Positions 53,890 to 63,387 are shown, numbered from the stretch's first letter. The stretch: DNA of 64,000 nt from JABCYV01 sp963696025 (GCA_963696025.1 CAVOII010000007.1:124001-188000); one strand, 5' to 3'. The notes: generated by a model from the letters alone, not told the origin. Program-made: numbers and translations.

Positions 53890-54057
53890 CAGAATCGTTC
53901 ACTTGCTACACGCCTTGTATAAGCTCTAGACTGCGTAGTCGGAACACAAGTGGCTTGAGAAACGGCACCGGGACGACATGCCAGACCGATAACAAAGGCC
54001 GGTGCCCTGGCTGCCTATTCGTGCAGCCCTGAGTTTTAGGCTGCCGGGAGAAAAGGT
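53890..54057. other. Leader ahead of the methyltransferase gene
   Basis: A 168-base leader. It includes GGCTGC (54009-54014) pairing with GCAGCC (54023-54028) and a nearby AGGCTGCC that could compete for pairing. This hints at a structured 5' region, but I can match it to no riboswitch class. Confidence 0.3.
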
Positions 54058-55275
54058 ATGCCCCACGAAACAGGAACCATGATGATCAATCAGAAGCGGA
54101 CTGTAACTCCGTCGCGGCCGGCTAGCGCTGAGGAACTCATCGAACGCCGCTACGAATTCTCGAAGCGCTTAACGGAGGCTAAGAAGGAACCGCTGCCCTC
54201 GCAGTTGACATGGTATCCGTATGACAGCATGGCTTCAATCGACCACATTGCGCCATTTATTTGCCAACATTTCACGGAATTCGAGCGGGCTTTTCAATCC
54301 GGGCCGGTGCTCGACTTCGGATGCGGCGACGGCGATATCCCATTGTTCTTCGCAAGTCTTGGATGCGACGTTACGGCCGTGGACAACCCTTCGAATAACC
54401 ACAACTGGATGGAGGGTGTGCGGACGCTGCGCGAGCGGCTGGATCTTCCGCTACGGATTTTCGAGCTGAATGCGGATTCAGCGAGTCAGTTGCCCGGTGT
54501 CACCTACGGTCTGGCCCTCTCGCTGGGAGTTCTTTATCATCTGAAGAATCCATACTTGGCTCTGGAGACTCTGGCCAACCAATCACGGTATTGCGTTTTG
54601 AGCACTCGCGTTGCTGACGTCACGAAATCGGGGGTGCCTATCAAGAACGAACCTCTGGCCTACTTGCTGGATCGCCGGGAGGCCAACAACGACCCCACCA
54701 ATCAATGGATCTTTTCTCCCGCCGGCCTCGAAATGATAGCTAAGCGAAGCGGATGGCGCATTCTTGACCGCTTAACGGTAGGTTGCACCAAATCCCCCAA
54801 TCCAACCGACTTGGATAAAGATGCTCGGATGTTTGTATTCATGCGCAGCCAGCGGCTATCCGCACCTGCTTCGATTCGACTGCTGGAAGGATGGACCGAT
54901 GTAGGCGAGCTGCAATGGGCTTGGACCCTGAAGCGCTTTAGCTTCGAGGTTAGCCTTTTGGAGGCGTTGCGGCCACCAAGGTTTTTGCTGCAGTTTATTG
55001 TTCCCGATGCTGTTGCGGCCGCGTCGCGTGAATTGAAACTATCATGCACGGTCAACCGCGAGCCGGCGGGTGCGCGAACTTATTGCGGACCGTACGAACA
55101 TACTTTTGAGGCGTACCTGCCTTCGTCTGTCGATTCCACCAAGCCTATGCTTTTTGAATTCGCCGTCGATCACGGTTTTAAATCTCCTTGCGATGCGAGG
55201 GAGTTAGGAGTGATTATGACCTTCAATGGCGACGTTCGCGGAATATCGGAAAAGATACACTTCTGGCTCTACTAA
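54058..55275 (+). CDS. SAM methyltransferase with C-terminal beta domain
   Basis: A 405-residue protein. The first 270 residues are a CmoB/DUF1698-like methyltransferase: SAM loop VLDFGCGDGDIPLFFASLG (about 82-100), acidic VTAVDNPSNNH, and LALSLGVLYHLKNPYLALET (about 150-169). Residues about 285-405 form a separate, mostly beta region (FSFEVSLLEALRPPRFLLQF, then AYLPSSVDSTKPMLFEFAV) similar to domains attached to glycan-modifying proteins. It may modify a surface sugar; the substrate is unknown. Another ATG at 54079 (MMINQKR) is possible. Confidence 0.78.
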   Translation: MPHETGTMMINQKRTVTPSRPASAEELIERRYEFSKRLTEAKKEPLPSQLTWYPYDSMASIDHIAPFICQHFTEFERAFQSGPVLDFGCGDGDIPLFFASLGCDVTAVDNPSNNHNWMEGVRTLRERLDLPLRIFELNADSASQLPGVTYGLALSLGVLYHLKNPYLALETLANQSRYCVLSTRVADVTKSGVPIKNEPLAYLLDRREANNDPTNQWIFSPAGLEMIAKRSGWRILDRLTVGCTKSPNPTDLDKDARMFVFMRSQRLSAPASIRLLEGWTDVGELQWAWTLKRFSFEVSLLEALRPPRFLLQFIVPDAVAAASRELKLSCTVNREPAGARTYCGPYEHTFEAYLPSSVDSTKPMLFEFAVDHGFKSPCDARELGVIMTFNGDVRGISEKIHFWLY

Positions 55276-55362
55276 CTGCTTACAGCGGCGCAGTGCTTTC
55301 TGAACTAATCTTCGAACCCGTCGAATCAGCTAGCTGGAGATCTCCGCGCTGGAAGTGGTCGG

Positions 55363-57678
55363 CTAGTCCTCGTAGCTTATCGGCGCAAGGGAAACATCAT
55401 CAAACCAGACCGGCCCATCCCCATTCTGAACTTCCAAGTAAACATCTGCCCAGCGGGTTCCTGGAGGCGCGGTCGCAAACATCTGATGACGGTTCCACAT
55501 GAGCATAGCGCTAACAACCTCGACGTCCACTCGCAGTAGACCTCGATCGCCAATCCAATTTATATGCAAACGCGTCGACGCGCCATGCTTGGAAGCGAAT
55601 GTCCACTGGCTAAGGCGGTATGTCTGCAAAGCCTTTGCTTCGACCCGTTGGACAAGAGCATCCGCTACCGAAAGTCCGACTGTTACCGATCCGGAGTGGG
55701 CGTAGCGCCCGCGGCTATCAACCGTGGGTGCGCCGGATGCTTCCCAGAATGCCGGCTTCGATGCCGTCACATCCTCGAAGGTACCATTCTTGATCAACTC
55801 TGGGGAGGAGCTGTGGCGGACACCTTGTCGGCTAATCTCAAATAATTGTATGTATGGAGCAGCCCAAATCAGCCGGAAATGAGATTGGAAAAACTCATCG
55901 TCGGCTCCCGATGGTAATCCGTATAGCACTGCTGGACGAAAGTCCCTTTCGTTTAGGAGGAGAAAACTTGCTCCCGTCTCCTCAAGTTTTTCATACACAG
56001 CTGTTCCGCTTTCTGATAGTGCCCTAATAATAGGCATGCAGCGCGCCGGACCGAAGAAGTCGCCTCGGAATGCTCCCTCGGCAAAGTAAGTCATCTCTTC
56101 GTCTCCGGGCGCATAGAGAACGTAATTCGCACCATATTTCTCATTCAGTAAATGATACGCGGGGTACTGCGGGAATTTTCGGGCCAAATATGAGTTCCTC
56201 TGCTCGGAAGAGATGGGGAGAGTTGCTTCCCGTCGCACAACAACGCCATATTTCCATCCTGGCAAGAACAGCAGCGCCGCAACCAGGGCGGCGAGCATTC
56301 CCGGGTGCTTTGATCCGAGCGCCGGAATACGCTCTACAAAATGCACGCAGGCAGCCATCGCCGCCAACCCTAATATAGCGACTGCCGGAAACAAGAATCG
56401 GATGGCTTGAAAGGTCAAAAACCAAAATACAGTGTAGACGAAGACCCCAATCAGCATCACGCGGGCATATTTGTTGAAGATTGCGTAGGCAGCAAGAAAT
56501 GGAAGCGCAAAGAAGTATGCCGGCGACATTCGCGCTGGCGCATCCATATGGAAGAGTTCAAGGAGGCGAAATGAAATGTTCCACGGCAACAGCAAAAAAG
56601 AGAGGAAAGACCGCGGTGGGCTCTGGTTAAGGTACTGTTCGTGGACCAAACCTTTGAGATCCTCGGCGCTCCAAGGCTGGTATCCGAAGATCGAACCGAA
56701 ATACGGCCAAAATGGATTCCCTGTGTAGTAGTAGTTGCGTACGTACCAGGGGACTGCGATCGCGACGGCCGTAGCGGTAAAGACGAGCAACGGGCGGAAA
56801 TTCTTCTCTCGAAGGCTGAGGAACAGCAACACCAGACCGAAAGCACACAAGGGCGGCAGCGCCAGATACTTAGACGCCGCTCCAAAACCAAAGAGTGTTC
56901 CTGAAACACCGAGCCAGCAAGTATGGCGGGTCTGAAGCCAATTGGAAAAACCATATGCACCCAGGCAGATAAACAAGGTAAGTCCGGCGTCAATGTAGGC
57001 GCTGGCGCTAACCACGAGAACAAAAGGATTCGACAGCCAGATCGCAGCAGCCCAGATCCCTGTCATCACACTGAACAATCGCCTCCCCCAAGCAAATAGT
57101 CCGATGGCTACCAATAACGTCATCAAGAACTGGATAAGCTGCGCTGAGACGTCGTCCTTTAAGAGCAGCATCAGGGCAAACAACATTTCATTGAGCTGCG
57201 GAAAGGCGGGATAGCGAATGTACGGCGAGTACGCCAATGAATGTGTCTGCACATCGAGTTTAGCGATGGGAAGATGGTACATCAGCGAATCCCAGAGAGT
57301 AGGCGGATAGAGCGGCATCCTAAATACTGGGAATAGAAGCAGGAGCGCTGCGGATAGCGCGAACACCATCGGCCAGAATGACGAATTCTTTCGGTACTGC
57401 CAAAACCGCTTCGCAACGTCTGCAAAAGCCTGAACTGCGAAAGTTGCTACTCCGACGAGAGCAAGGACAACAACGCCACGGTACAACAGGTGCAGCAGAG
57501 CGAGGGCAAACACTAGGTAAGCAATGGCGCCAAGTCCGATCGCGGTTGAGAATGCTATTTCCTCCCACACCGAGTCGTAAGCACAAGCCCGCGTCAGTCT
57601 TCGGCCAGCGCCAAAGCTAATGGACGCAATAACCACGATGAGGGCGTAATGTGAGGAAACGAACCCTATTTGTGACAA
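55363..57678 (-). CDS. GT39-like glycosyltransferase with C-terminal jelly-roll
   Basis: A 771-residue paralogue of the protein at 44476, aligned throughout: loop motif RMPLYPPTLWDSLMYHLPIA with its acidic residue, PQLNEMLFALMLLLKDDVSA, and NPFWPYFGSIFGYQPWSAED. A soluble domain follows (YPAYHLLNEKYGANYVLYAP), then a terminal sandwich starting LIKNGTFEDVTASKPAFWEA and ending VWFDDVSLAPISY. About ten to twelve membrane helices. Likely takes sugar from a polyprenyl carrier. Divergent from the spermidine-synthase-like gene with a 150-base promoter gap. Confidence 0.75.
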   Translation of the reverse strand: MSQIGFVSSHYALIVVIASISFGAGRRLTRACAYDSVWEEIAFSTAIGLGAIAYLVFALALLHLLYRGVVVLALVGVATFAVQAFADVAKRFWQYRKNSSFWPMVFALSAALLLLFPVFRMPLYPPTLWDSLMYHLPIAKLDVQTHSLAYSPYIRYPAFPQLNEMLFALMLLLKDDVSAQLIQFLMTLLVAIGLFAWGRRLFSVMTGIWAAAIWLSNPFVLVVSASAYIDAGLTLFICLGAYGFSNWLQTRHTCWLGVSGTLFGFGAASKYLALPPLCAFGLVLLFLSLREKNFRPLLVFTATAVAIAVPWYVRNYYYTGNPFWPYFGSIFGYQPWSAEDLKGLVHEQYLNQSPPRSFLSFLLLPWNISFRLLELFHMDAPARMSPAYFFALPFLAAYAIFNKYARVMLIGVFVYTVFWFLTFQAIRFLFPAVAILGLAAMAACVHFVERIPALGSKHPGMLAALVAALLFLPGWKYGVVVRREATLPISSEQRNSYLARKFPQYPAYHLLNEKYGANYVLYAPGDEEMTYFAEGAFRGDFFGPARCMPIIRALSESGTAVYEKLEETGASFLLLNERDFRPAVLYGLPSGADDEFFQSHFRLIWAAPYIQLFEISRQGVRHSSSPELIKNGTFEDVTASKPAFWEASGAPTVDSRGRYAHSGSVTVGLSVADALVQRVEAKALQTYRLSQWTFASKHGASTRLHINWIGDRGLLRVDVEVVSAMLMWNRHQMFATAPPGTRWADVYLEVQNGDGPVWFDDVSLAPISYED

Positions 57679-57831
57679 GGCTCAGCATTCCAGATTGTTG
57701 TTGTTGTCATCAAGGCTTATTCTCTCAGGAAATCAATTCGGAAGTTCGAATCGTGAGCTTCTGTATGTGAAGACAGACGCTTCCGGCAATCGTCAGGTTG
57801 CATGTTCTCGTCGTATTGTGTTTAACTCGAC

Positions 57832-60126
57832 GTGACCCTTACCCTTACACACAGCAAGTTCCTGCTCCGATGGAGACCCTTGTTGGCTTGGTTCTTCGTA
57901 TTTTTTGTAATTTCTGGATTCTGCAGCATACTGTATGAACTCGTTTGGCTCCGACTGTCGATGGCGGAATTCGGAGTCAACACCGCGCTCGTCTCCATTG
58001 TACTGTCAGCCTTCATGGGAGGCTTGGGACTCGGTTCCTGGTTTTGCGGAGTTTTGCTCCGCAACAACGAAATGCGCCTTCATTTTCCGATCTTGCGACT
58101 CTACGCGTTGACGGAATTGCTCATCGGAATCTCGGCAATTTGTGTCCCCTATGAGTTTCATTTAGGAAGAGCACTGCTCGAGGCAGCCGGGGTGTCTTCC
58201 TCCGGGACGTACTACCTCGCTTCGGGATTCTGGCTTGCCATTACATTGGTGCCCTGGTGCGCCTTAATGGGCGCGACCATCCCCATCGCTATGGAAGCAA
58301 TCCGCCGGTCTCATCCGAAGGAAGAAAACCGTTCGTTTAGCTTCCTCTACCTGGCGAACGTCGGTGGTGCAGTCCTGGGCACGTTCGTTCCGCTCTGGCT
58401 GATTGAGGCCTTTGGCTTTCGTGGGACACTAATAGCGGGAGCCGTTCTCAACGGATTTCTTGCGCTTGCGGCCACTGCTGTGAGTTGGCGTGCGTCCTCC
58501 TCTACAGTTCTGTCGCCCCTACGCGGTGTTCCGGTCAAAGTTACTTACCAGGAACGTAGACCAAGTGTAGCGGTGCTTCTCTTACTCTTTGCTACTGGGT
58601 TGAGCAGTATGGGGATGGAGATCGCTTGGATACGCCAATTCACTCCGTACGTAGGGACGGTTGTGTACGCCTTCGCCACCATCCTAGCGGTATATCTCGG
58701 AGCGACCTTCATCGGCTCTCAAATTTATAGATACTGGAGCGCCCGCAAGGATACCGAACCAATTCTGATCTGGATACTCCTGGGAATTTCTGCCGTCCTC
58801 TCCCCGGCTGTGGCAAATCCCAACATTCATCTGCCTGGCCTTACCAGGGTTATTCTTGGCATCGCTCCTTTCACGGGGCTTTTGGGCTTCATCGCGCCGA
58901 TGCTGATAGAGCGTTGGTCTGGAGGGGATCCGGCCCGCGCAGGCCACGCTTATGCGGTGAACGTTCTTGGCTGCATTTTAGGGCCATTGGTTTCCGGTTT
59001 TCTGTTGCTGCCGTACACTAGCGAGCGCTGGGTCATCTTCATTCTTGCGTTTCCTTGGCTCTTGTTCGCCGGACGTCCAGCCGGGTCGTACAAAAGTGCA
59101 CCAACGCCTCCTTTGCGACTTGCTTCGCACGCGCTGTTGCCTCTCGCTTTACTCCTGATTTTTAGTAGTAAAGGTTATGAGCGGCAAAGAGCTTTCCCTG
59201 AGAGTCTCGTTCTCCGTGACCACACCGCCACCGTGATCGCGAGAGGTCAAGGTTTCAACAAGCAATTGCTGGTAAATGGCGTCGGCATCACCATTGTCAG
59301 CCCCATAACCAAGATGATGGCGCACATTCCCTTGGCGATGCTCGGTCGTCCGCCACAAAACGCGCTTGCCATTTGCTTCGGCATGGGGACCACTTATCGT
59401 TCTCTAATGTCCTGGGGTATTCCAGTTACGGCCGTCGAACTGGTGCCTAGTGTTCCGCGCCTGTTCTGGTTCTTCCACTCTGATGCCGAGCAACTATTGA
59501 GTTCACCCAGGTCGACCATAGTGATTGACGACGGACGCCGATACCTGGAGCGGACTCCCCAACAGTTTGATGTTGTCGTTATCGACCCTCCCCCTCCGGT
59601 TGACGCCGCCGCTTCTAGTCTGCTCTATTCGAAGGAATTTTATTCAATTGCTAAACGACGGCTCCGATCTGATGGCATTCTGCAGCAGTGGATTCCAAAT
59701 GGCGATTCCGTTGATATCGCCTCGGTAGCCCGTTCTTTCAAAGAATCGTTTCCCTATGTCCGCGTATACCGTTCGGTCGCCGGCTGGGGCTACCATCTCA
59801 TCGGTAGCCTTTGTCCTATCCCCAATGCATCGCCAGCGGAATTGACTAGTCGAATGCCGAATAAAGCAGTCTCGGACCTGATGGAGTGGGGTCCCAAACC
59901 TGACGCCATTTCCCAATTTGCGGCCGTGTTGAATACGGAACGACCTATCGACAGGTTGCTCGACGAAGCCCCCGGTGTTGTTGCCCTTTCCGATGACCGA
60001 CCCACGAACGAATATTACATCCTTCGCCGACGCCTGCTGCCCAAGAAATGGCGCTATCTGTTATGGCGTGACCGTCGGCATGAGACCGTCCTCGCGAACG
60101 ATACAGCGGAACCGAGTACGCAATGA
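57832..60126 (+). CDS. Membrane-fused spermidine-synthase-like protein
   Basis: A 764-residue protein, GTG start. The first 450 residues make about twelve membrane helices in the MFS-like arrangement of 'fused MFS/spermidine synthase' proteins (FFVISGFCSILYELVWLRLS; MGGLGLGSWFCGVLL; GATIPIAMEAIRRS). The C-terminal 300 residues have the aminopropyltransferase fold: ALAICFGMGTTYRSLMSWGI, TIVIDDGRRYLERTPQQFDV, VVIDPPPPVDAAASSLLYSK. The gate acids of true spermidine synthases are not all evident, so polyamine synthesis should not be assumed. Its place in a glycan cluster suggests a modification role, by inference. Confidence 0.8.
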   Translation: MTLTLTHSKFLLRWRPLLAWFFVFFVISGFCSILYELVWLRLSMAEFGVNTALVSIVLSAFMGGLGLGSWFCGVLLRNNEMRLHFPILRLYALTELLIGISAICVPYEFHLGRALLEAAGVSSSGTYYLASGFWLAITLVPWCALMGATIPIAMEAIRRSHPKEENRSFSFLYLANVGGAVLGTFVPLWLIEAFGFRGTLIAGAVLNGFLALAATAVSWRASSSTVLSPLRGVPVKVTYQERRPSVAVLLLLFATGLSSMGMEIAWIRQFTPYVGTVVYAFATILAVYLGATFIGSQIYRYWSARKDTEPILIWILLGISAVLSPAVANPNIHLPGLTRVILGIAPFTGLLGFIAPMLIERWSGGDPARAGHAYAVNVLGCILGPLVSGFLLLPYTSERWVIFILAFPWLLFAGRPAGSYKSAPTPPLRLASHALLPLALLLIFSSKGYERQRAFPESLVLRDHTATVIARGQGFNKQLLVNGVGITIVSPITKMMAHIPLAMLGRPPQNALAICFGMGTTYRSLMSWGIPVTAVELVPSVPRLFWFFHSDAEQLLSSPRSTIVIDDGRRYLERTPQQFDVVVIDPPPPVDAAASSLLYSKEFYSIAKRRLRSDGILQQWIPNGDSVDIASVARSFKESFPYVRVYRSVAGWGYHLIGSLCPIPNASPAELTSRMPNKAVSDLMEWGPKPDAISQFAAVLNTERPIDRLLDEAPGVVALSDDRPTNEYYILRRRLLPKKWRYLLWRDRRHETVLANDTAEPSTQ

Positions 60127-60149
60127 GCGCGGCTAATTCCCTAGCTTGC

Positions 60150-60917
60150 TCAACGCGGTTTCCGGGCGAGAATTGGCAGGCTCCACTGCTCGTCAAAGTA
60201 AATCCCCGAACCTGGCACACCCTGTGATATCACGCGAATGTCCTCGAACCCCGCTGTGCGTAAATTGTCCATCAGGTCCCGCTCACCGAAGACGCGCATC
60301 TCAAGAGTCTGCCCAGGGCCGCCATGAAAGATCGGATCTGGATCTAAAACCACCTTGTCGTCGTTGCGCAGCACCACGACGCAGTGTCGATCGCCGACTT
60401 TAGCTACGGTGAAGTCCCGCAAATCGGGGTAGTGCTCCACAGTCGCAACATCACCCCCGTTATACGGCACGGTGAGGATGAGGTGACCTCCTGGCTTCAG
60501 CATGGAGAACGCGCCGTCGAACGCCCGTGAGACCGGCGGTGGAATGTGCTCGAAGACCTCAGATGATATGAGGAAGTCGAGGGTTCCGCAGTTCTCGCGT
60601 GGGGGCGCCGTGATGTCCAGGCGAGGCTCCATGTGGAAAAATGTATTCCGGTAGCAAAACTTTTTCGCCAGCCGTTCGGCATATCCGGGCCAGTCGCTTA
60701 GCCCTACACCAGAAACACGCCGGTCCTCGCGAAACTCCGTCAGCGGAAGCGATCTGCCGCAAAACGCGAGCGATAGCGCATGCACGATAGCACGCAGTCG
60801 TACCGTGGAGCCGCAGCGGCAGGAGGCGATTTCCCGACCGATCTGTTGGCGTGGCACTCGGTTGCAAGTGTTACAGATATTGCAAACGAAAGCCACGAAC
60901 TCGGCGGAGCTATCCAT
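60150..60917 (-). CDS. SAM methyltransferase with N-terminal zinc site
   Basis: A 255-residue protein. A cysteine cluster opens it (FVCNICNTCNRVP, then ASCRCGSTVRLRA), a probable zinc ribbon. The methyltransferase core lacks a classic first glycine loop but has LSDWPGYAERLAKKFCYRNT, LDFLISSEVFEHIPPPVSRA (about 110-129) and FSMLKPGGHLILTVPYNGGD (about 136-155). Convergent with the spermidine-synthase-like gene (24-base gap). Similar proteins occur in O-antigen loci. Acceptor unknown. Confidence 0.8.
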   Translation of the reverse strand: MDSSAEFVAFVCNICNTCNRVPRQQIGREIASCRCGSTVRLRAIVHALSLAFCGRSLPLTEFREDRRVSGVGLSDWPGYAERLAKKFCYRNTFFHMEPRLDITAPPRENCGTLDFLISSEVFEHIPPPVSRAFDGAFSMLKPGGHLILTVPYNGGDVATVEHYPDLRDFTVAKVGDRHCVVVLRNDDKVVLDPDPIFHGGPGQTLEMRVFGERDLMDNLRTAGFEDIRVISQGVPGSGIYFDEQWSLPILARKPR

Positions 60918-61029
60918 AATGCAGCATTTCCGGTGGGAGCAATGTGCGATTGCTTGAGGTAAGGGTGGGCCAATAAACCAATACCATGCTCCGCACCCGC
61001 TACGGTCCCAGCCGCAGCCATATTCTTCC

Positions 61030-62058
61030 TTATGAAGCCTTACTCACTTCCGCAACTCGCCAGGTTTGCAGGCCGTGAAAGTCGAAGGTGAAGTCGCTGA
61101 CTATGCAGTTCAGCTTGCGCAGCGCTTCCGCTACTTCATGCTTCTTTTCGAACGAGCAATAAAACAGCATGAACCCGCCACCTCCCGCGCCGGAGAGCTT
61201 TCCACCAATGGCTCCCGCCTTGCGTGCTGTCTCGTAAATTTCGTCAATGTGCGGATTGGAAATGTGCGGCGACATCTTTTTCTTGTACTCCCACGCCTGG
61301 TGAAGCAACTCGCCGAATTCACGGACTTTGCGCCGCAGGAGCAGGTTCTTCATTTGCCCAGCCAGAACTTTCTGTTGGCGCAACCCCTCCAAGCACGAGG
61401 CTTCGCCACGATTGTAGCGGGCTGTCTGATCCTCAATGATGTGGCCGGAGATATGCGTGCGACCCGTAAAGCAAAGCAACAGATTGTGCTCGAGTTCGTT
61501 AACCACATCCTGGCTCAGGCGTAGTGGATTAACGATCACCTGGTCGGCCTGGAACTCAATGTAGTTGCAGCCTCCAAAAGTCGCAGCATACTGATCTTGT
61601 AGCCCTCCATCAATTCCAATGTCCTTGCGCTCGATCACGTACGCCAAATGGGCAATCTCATACTCGGTCAGGGGCAGGTTTAGGAATTCTTTCAGCAGTC
61701 CGACTAAGGTAACTATAAGGCTGGAAGACGATCCGAGACCGGAGCCTGGCGGAGCCTCGCTACGCAGAAACAGCTCGAAACCACAGCGACTGTGACCCTG
61801 CAATTTTCTGATGGCGGCTTTCACCAAATCGAGTTTGCCATCGTAGACGAGTTCATTGACCGAATAATTCAACGCCAAGCCGAAATCCACGGACTTGATA
61901 GAGATTTGGTCATCCTCGGTTGGACGAAGCATGCCATATGAGTACTTATTCACGGTTGCATTCAAAACACAACCGCCCTCGCGTTGTGGGAAAGGGGGTA
62001 CGTCAGTCCCTCCCCCCGCAAACGATATGCGCAAGGGCGATTTCGCGCGAATCAGCAC
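61030..62058 (-). CDS. hddA: D-glycero-D-manno-heptose 7-phosphate kinase
   Basis: A GHMP kinase that phosphorylates heptose 7-phosphate at C1 on the GDP-heptose route. The best start is the GTG at 62056-62058, four bases after GGAGG and overlapping the hddC stop (GTGCTGA); the product then begins VLIRAKSPLRISFAGGGTDV as in the family (342 residues). A TTG at 62100 would prefix 14 residues and overlap hddC by 49 bases. The ATP motif is SEAPPGSGLGSSSSLIVTLV, the family motif DQYAATFGGCNYIEF follows, and the late motif is GGKLSGAGGGGFMLF. Translationally coupled to hddC. Confidence 0.88.
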   Translation of the reverse strand: MLIRAKSPLRISFAGGGTDVPPFPQREGGCVLNATVNKYSYGMLRPTEDDQISIKSVDFGLALNYSVNELVYDGKLDLVKAAIRKLQGHSRCGFELFLRSEAPPGSGLGSSSSLIVTLVGLLKEFLNLPLTEYEIAHLAYVIERKDIGIDGGLQDQYAATFGGCNYIEFQADQVIVNPLRLSQDVVNELEHNLLLCFTGRTHISGHIIEDQTARYNRGEASCLEGLRQQKVLAGQMKNLLLRRKVREFGELLHQAWEYKKKMSPHISNPHIDEIYETARKAGAIGGKLSGAGGGGFMLFYCSFEKKHEVAEALRKLNCIVSDFTFDFHGLQTWRVAEVSKAS

Positions 62059-62804
62059 TCTTCCTCCACTCCAGGCGGGAGCTTGAGACTCTTTATCCAA
62101 TTCTCGGCGTCCGCGGCAAGTCGCTGATACTCCCGAGGAATTCCGATGTCAACAAAGTACCCACGCACTGCCATCCCATATAAGCTAAGCCCGGCGAGGG
62201 CGGGGAACACTTCCCTCTCCAGGGAAGCAGCGGACTTTGGTGCCACTTTCAGGACTTCTCGTGACAAACAATAGACACCCCCATTGATCAAAGCCGAGCC
62301 TTTGCTGCGCTTCTCGGAGAACTCACTGATGCGACCGTCCCCAGCCATGCGGATTACGCCAAACCGAGAACTATCATGCACCGCAAGCACCGCCAATGTG
62401 GCCAACGCCTGCTTTTTTAGATGAAAGTCTAACAGAGCCTTGAGCTCGATTTGCAGGAACGAATCGCCGTTCACAACTAGAAAATGTTCTCCCGGAAACT
62501 GCTCCATCGCTTGGCGGACCGCGCCCCAAGTCCCCAAAGGTTCGCTTTCTAGCGAATAAGCGACATTGATGCCGAAGTGGTTTCCTCGTCCAAAATAGTC
62601 TTGAATCTGGGCAGCGCGGTAACCAACACACAGCACCACCTGGTGCAAACCCGAGTGACCCACCCAGCGTACCAGGTATTCCAGGAAAGGCCTGCCCAGA
62701 ATGGGGGCCATTGGCTTCGGCGCGTCAGCGATTAGCGGCCGCAGGCGGGTCCCTAAACCCCCCGCCAGTATCAGACAGCTTACCGGCTGTTCCCCTGAAT
62801 TCAT
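62052..62804 (-). CDS. hddC: Heptose 1-phosphate guanylyltransferase-like nucleotidyltransferase
   Basis: A 250-residue sugar-nucleotide transferase with CLILAGGLGTRLRPLIADAP at the start, EHFLVVNGDSFLQIELKALL (metal site Asp) and YFVDIGIPREYQRLAADAEN at the end. Alone it could be any NDP-sugar pyrophosphorylase, but tight coupling to hddA points to GDP-D-glycero-alpha-D-manno-heptose. The isomerase gmhA and phosphatase gmhB are not in the window. Overlaps the upstream gene by four bases. Confidence 0.82.
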   Translation of the reverse strand: MNSGEQPVSCLILAGGLGTRLRPLIADAPKPMAPILGRPFLEYLVRWVGHSGLHQVVLCVGYRAAQIQDYFGRGNHFGINVAYSLESEPLGTWGAVRQAMEQFPGEHFLVVNGDSFLQIELKALLDFHLKKQALATLAVLAVHDSSRFGVIRMAGDGRISEFSEKRSKGSALINGGVYCLSREVLKVAPKSAASLEREVFPALAGLSLYGMAVRGYFVDIGIPREYQRLAADAENWIKSLKLPPGVEEEC

Positions 62805-63382
62805 TTGACGGCTTTCGGTTGAGAAACTCCCATATCAGCTGGCTGGCTTGAGGTCTGGTGCAACCTTGCTGTGAAAATCATCCAGGCCGTTCGTGCCAGC
62901 AAGTACGGAAAGCCGATTGGGACAAATAGCAGTCCAGAACTGGGCCACGGCTTGCGACGTGCCACAAGATAGCGGCAAACTTTCCACAAGTGCGCACGAT
63001 CTGCCGCGAAACAGTCATAGTTCTCGTCGTAAATCAATATTCTGCGAACATTTAGAAAGAAGGCAGCGACCTTCCACTTACGAAAAGATGCGCCGTCGGC
63101 TAGTATGGCTACACAGATATCAAATCGTCGGCTTCGTAGTTCGATTAGCGAGGAAAGCGGAGTCTCTTTTATGTCCTCGAACCACAGTGTATCCCCCCGA
63201 AAAGGTATTGTTTCATGGTAGGACTGCGGTGCCAGACACGTGAATGTCACGTTGGGAAATCGCTCGGGGAGATGCCGAACAATAGTACTAACGAGACTCG
63301 GCTCCGCGGTAGCCACAAAGACGCCGGTTAAATAGCGCTCAGTGGCACGATCTTGGCTGAGTAAACTGAACCAACCTCGCAT
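62801..63382 (-). CDS. Unknown protein of the heptose operon
   Basis: A 193-residue protein between a GT4 gene and hddC, overlapping hddC by four bases and starting five bases after the GT4 stop. Strand-helix alternation is Rossmann-like (TGVFVATAEPSLVSTIVRHL; FDICVAILADGASFRKWKVA; VRRILIYDENYDCFAADRAH). It recalls the N-terminal half of GT-B glycosyltransferases such as heptosyltransferases (GT9), without a donor-binding half. A hydrophobic segment lies near 155-172 (GLLFVPIGFPYLLARTAWMI). Not recognised with certainty. Confidence 0.6.
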   Translation of the reverse strand: MRGWFSLLSQDRATERYLTGVFVATAEPSLVSTIVRHLPERFPNVTFTCLAPQSYHETIPFRGDTLWFEDIKETPLSSLIELRSRRFDICVAILADGASFRKWKVAAFFLNVRRILIYDENYDCFAADRAHLWKVCRYLVARRKPWPSSGLLFVPIGFPYLLARTAWMIFTARLHQTSSQPADMGVSQPKAVK

Positions 63383-63387
63383 ACGTC

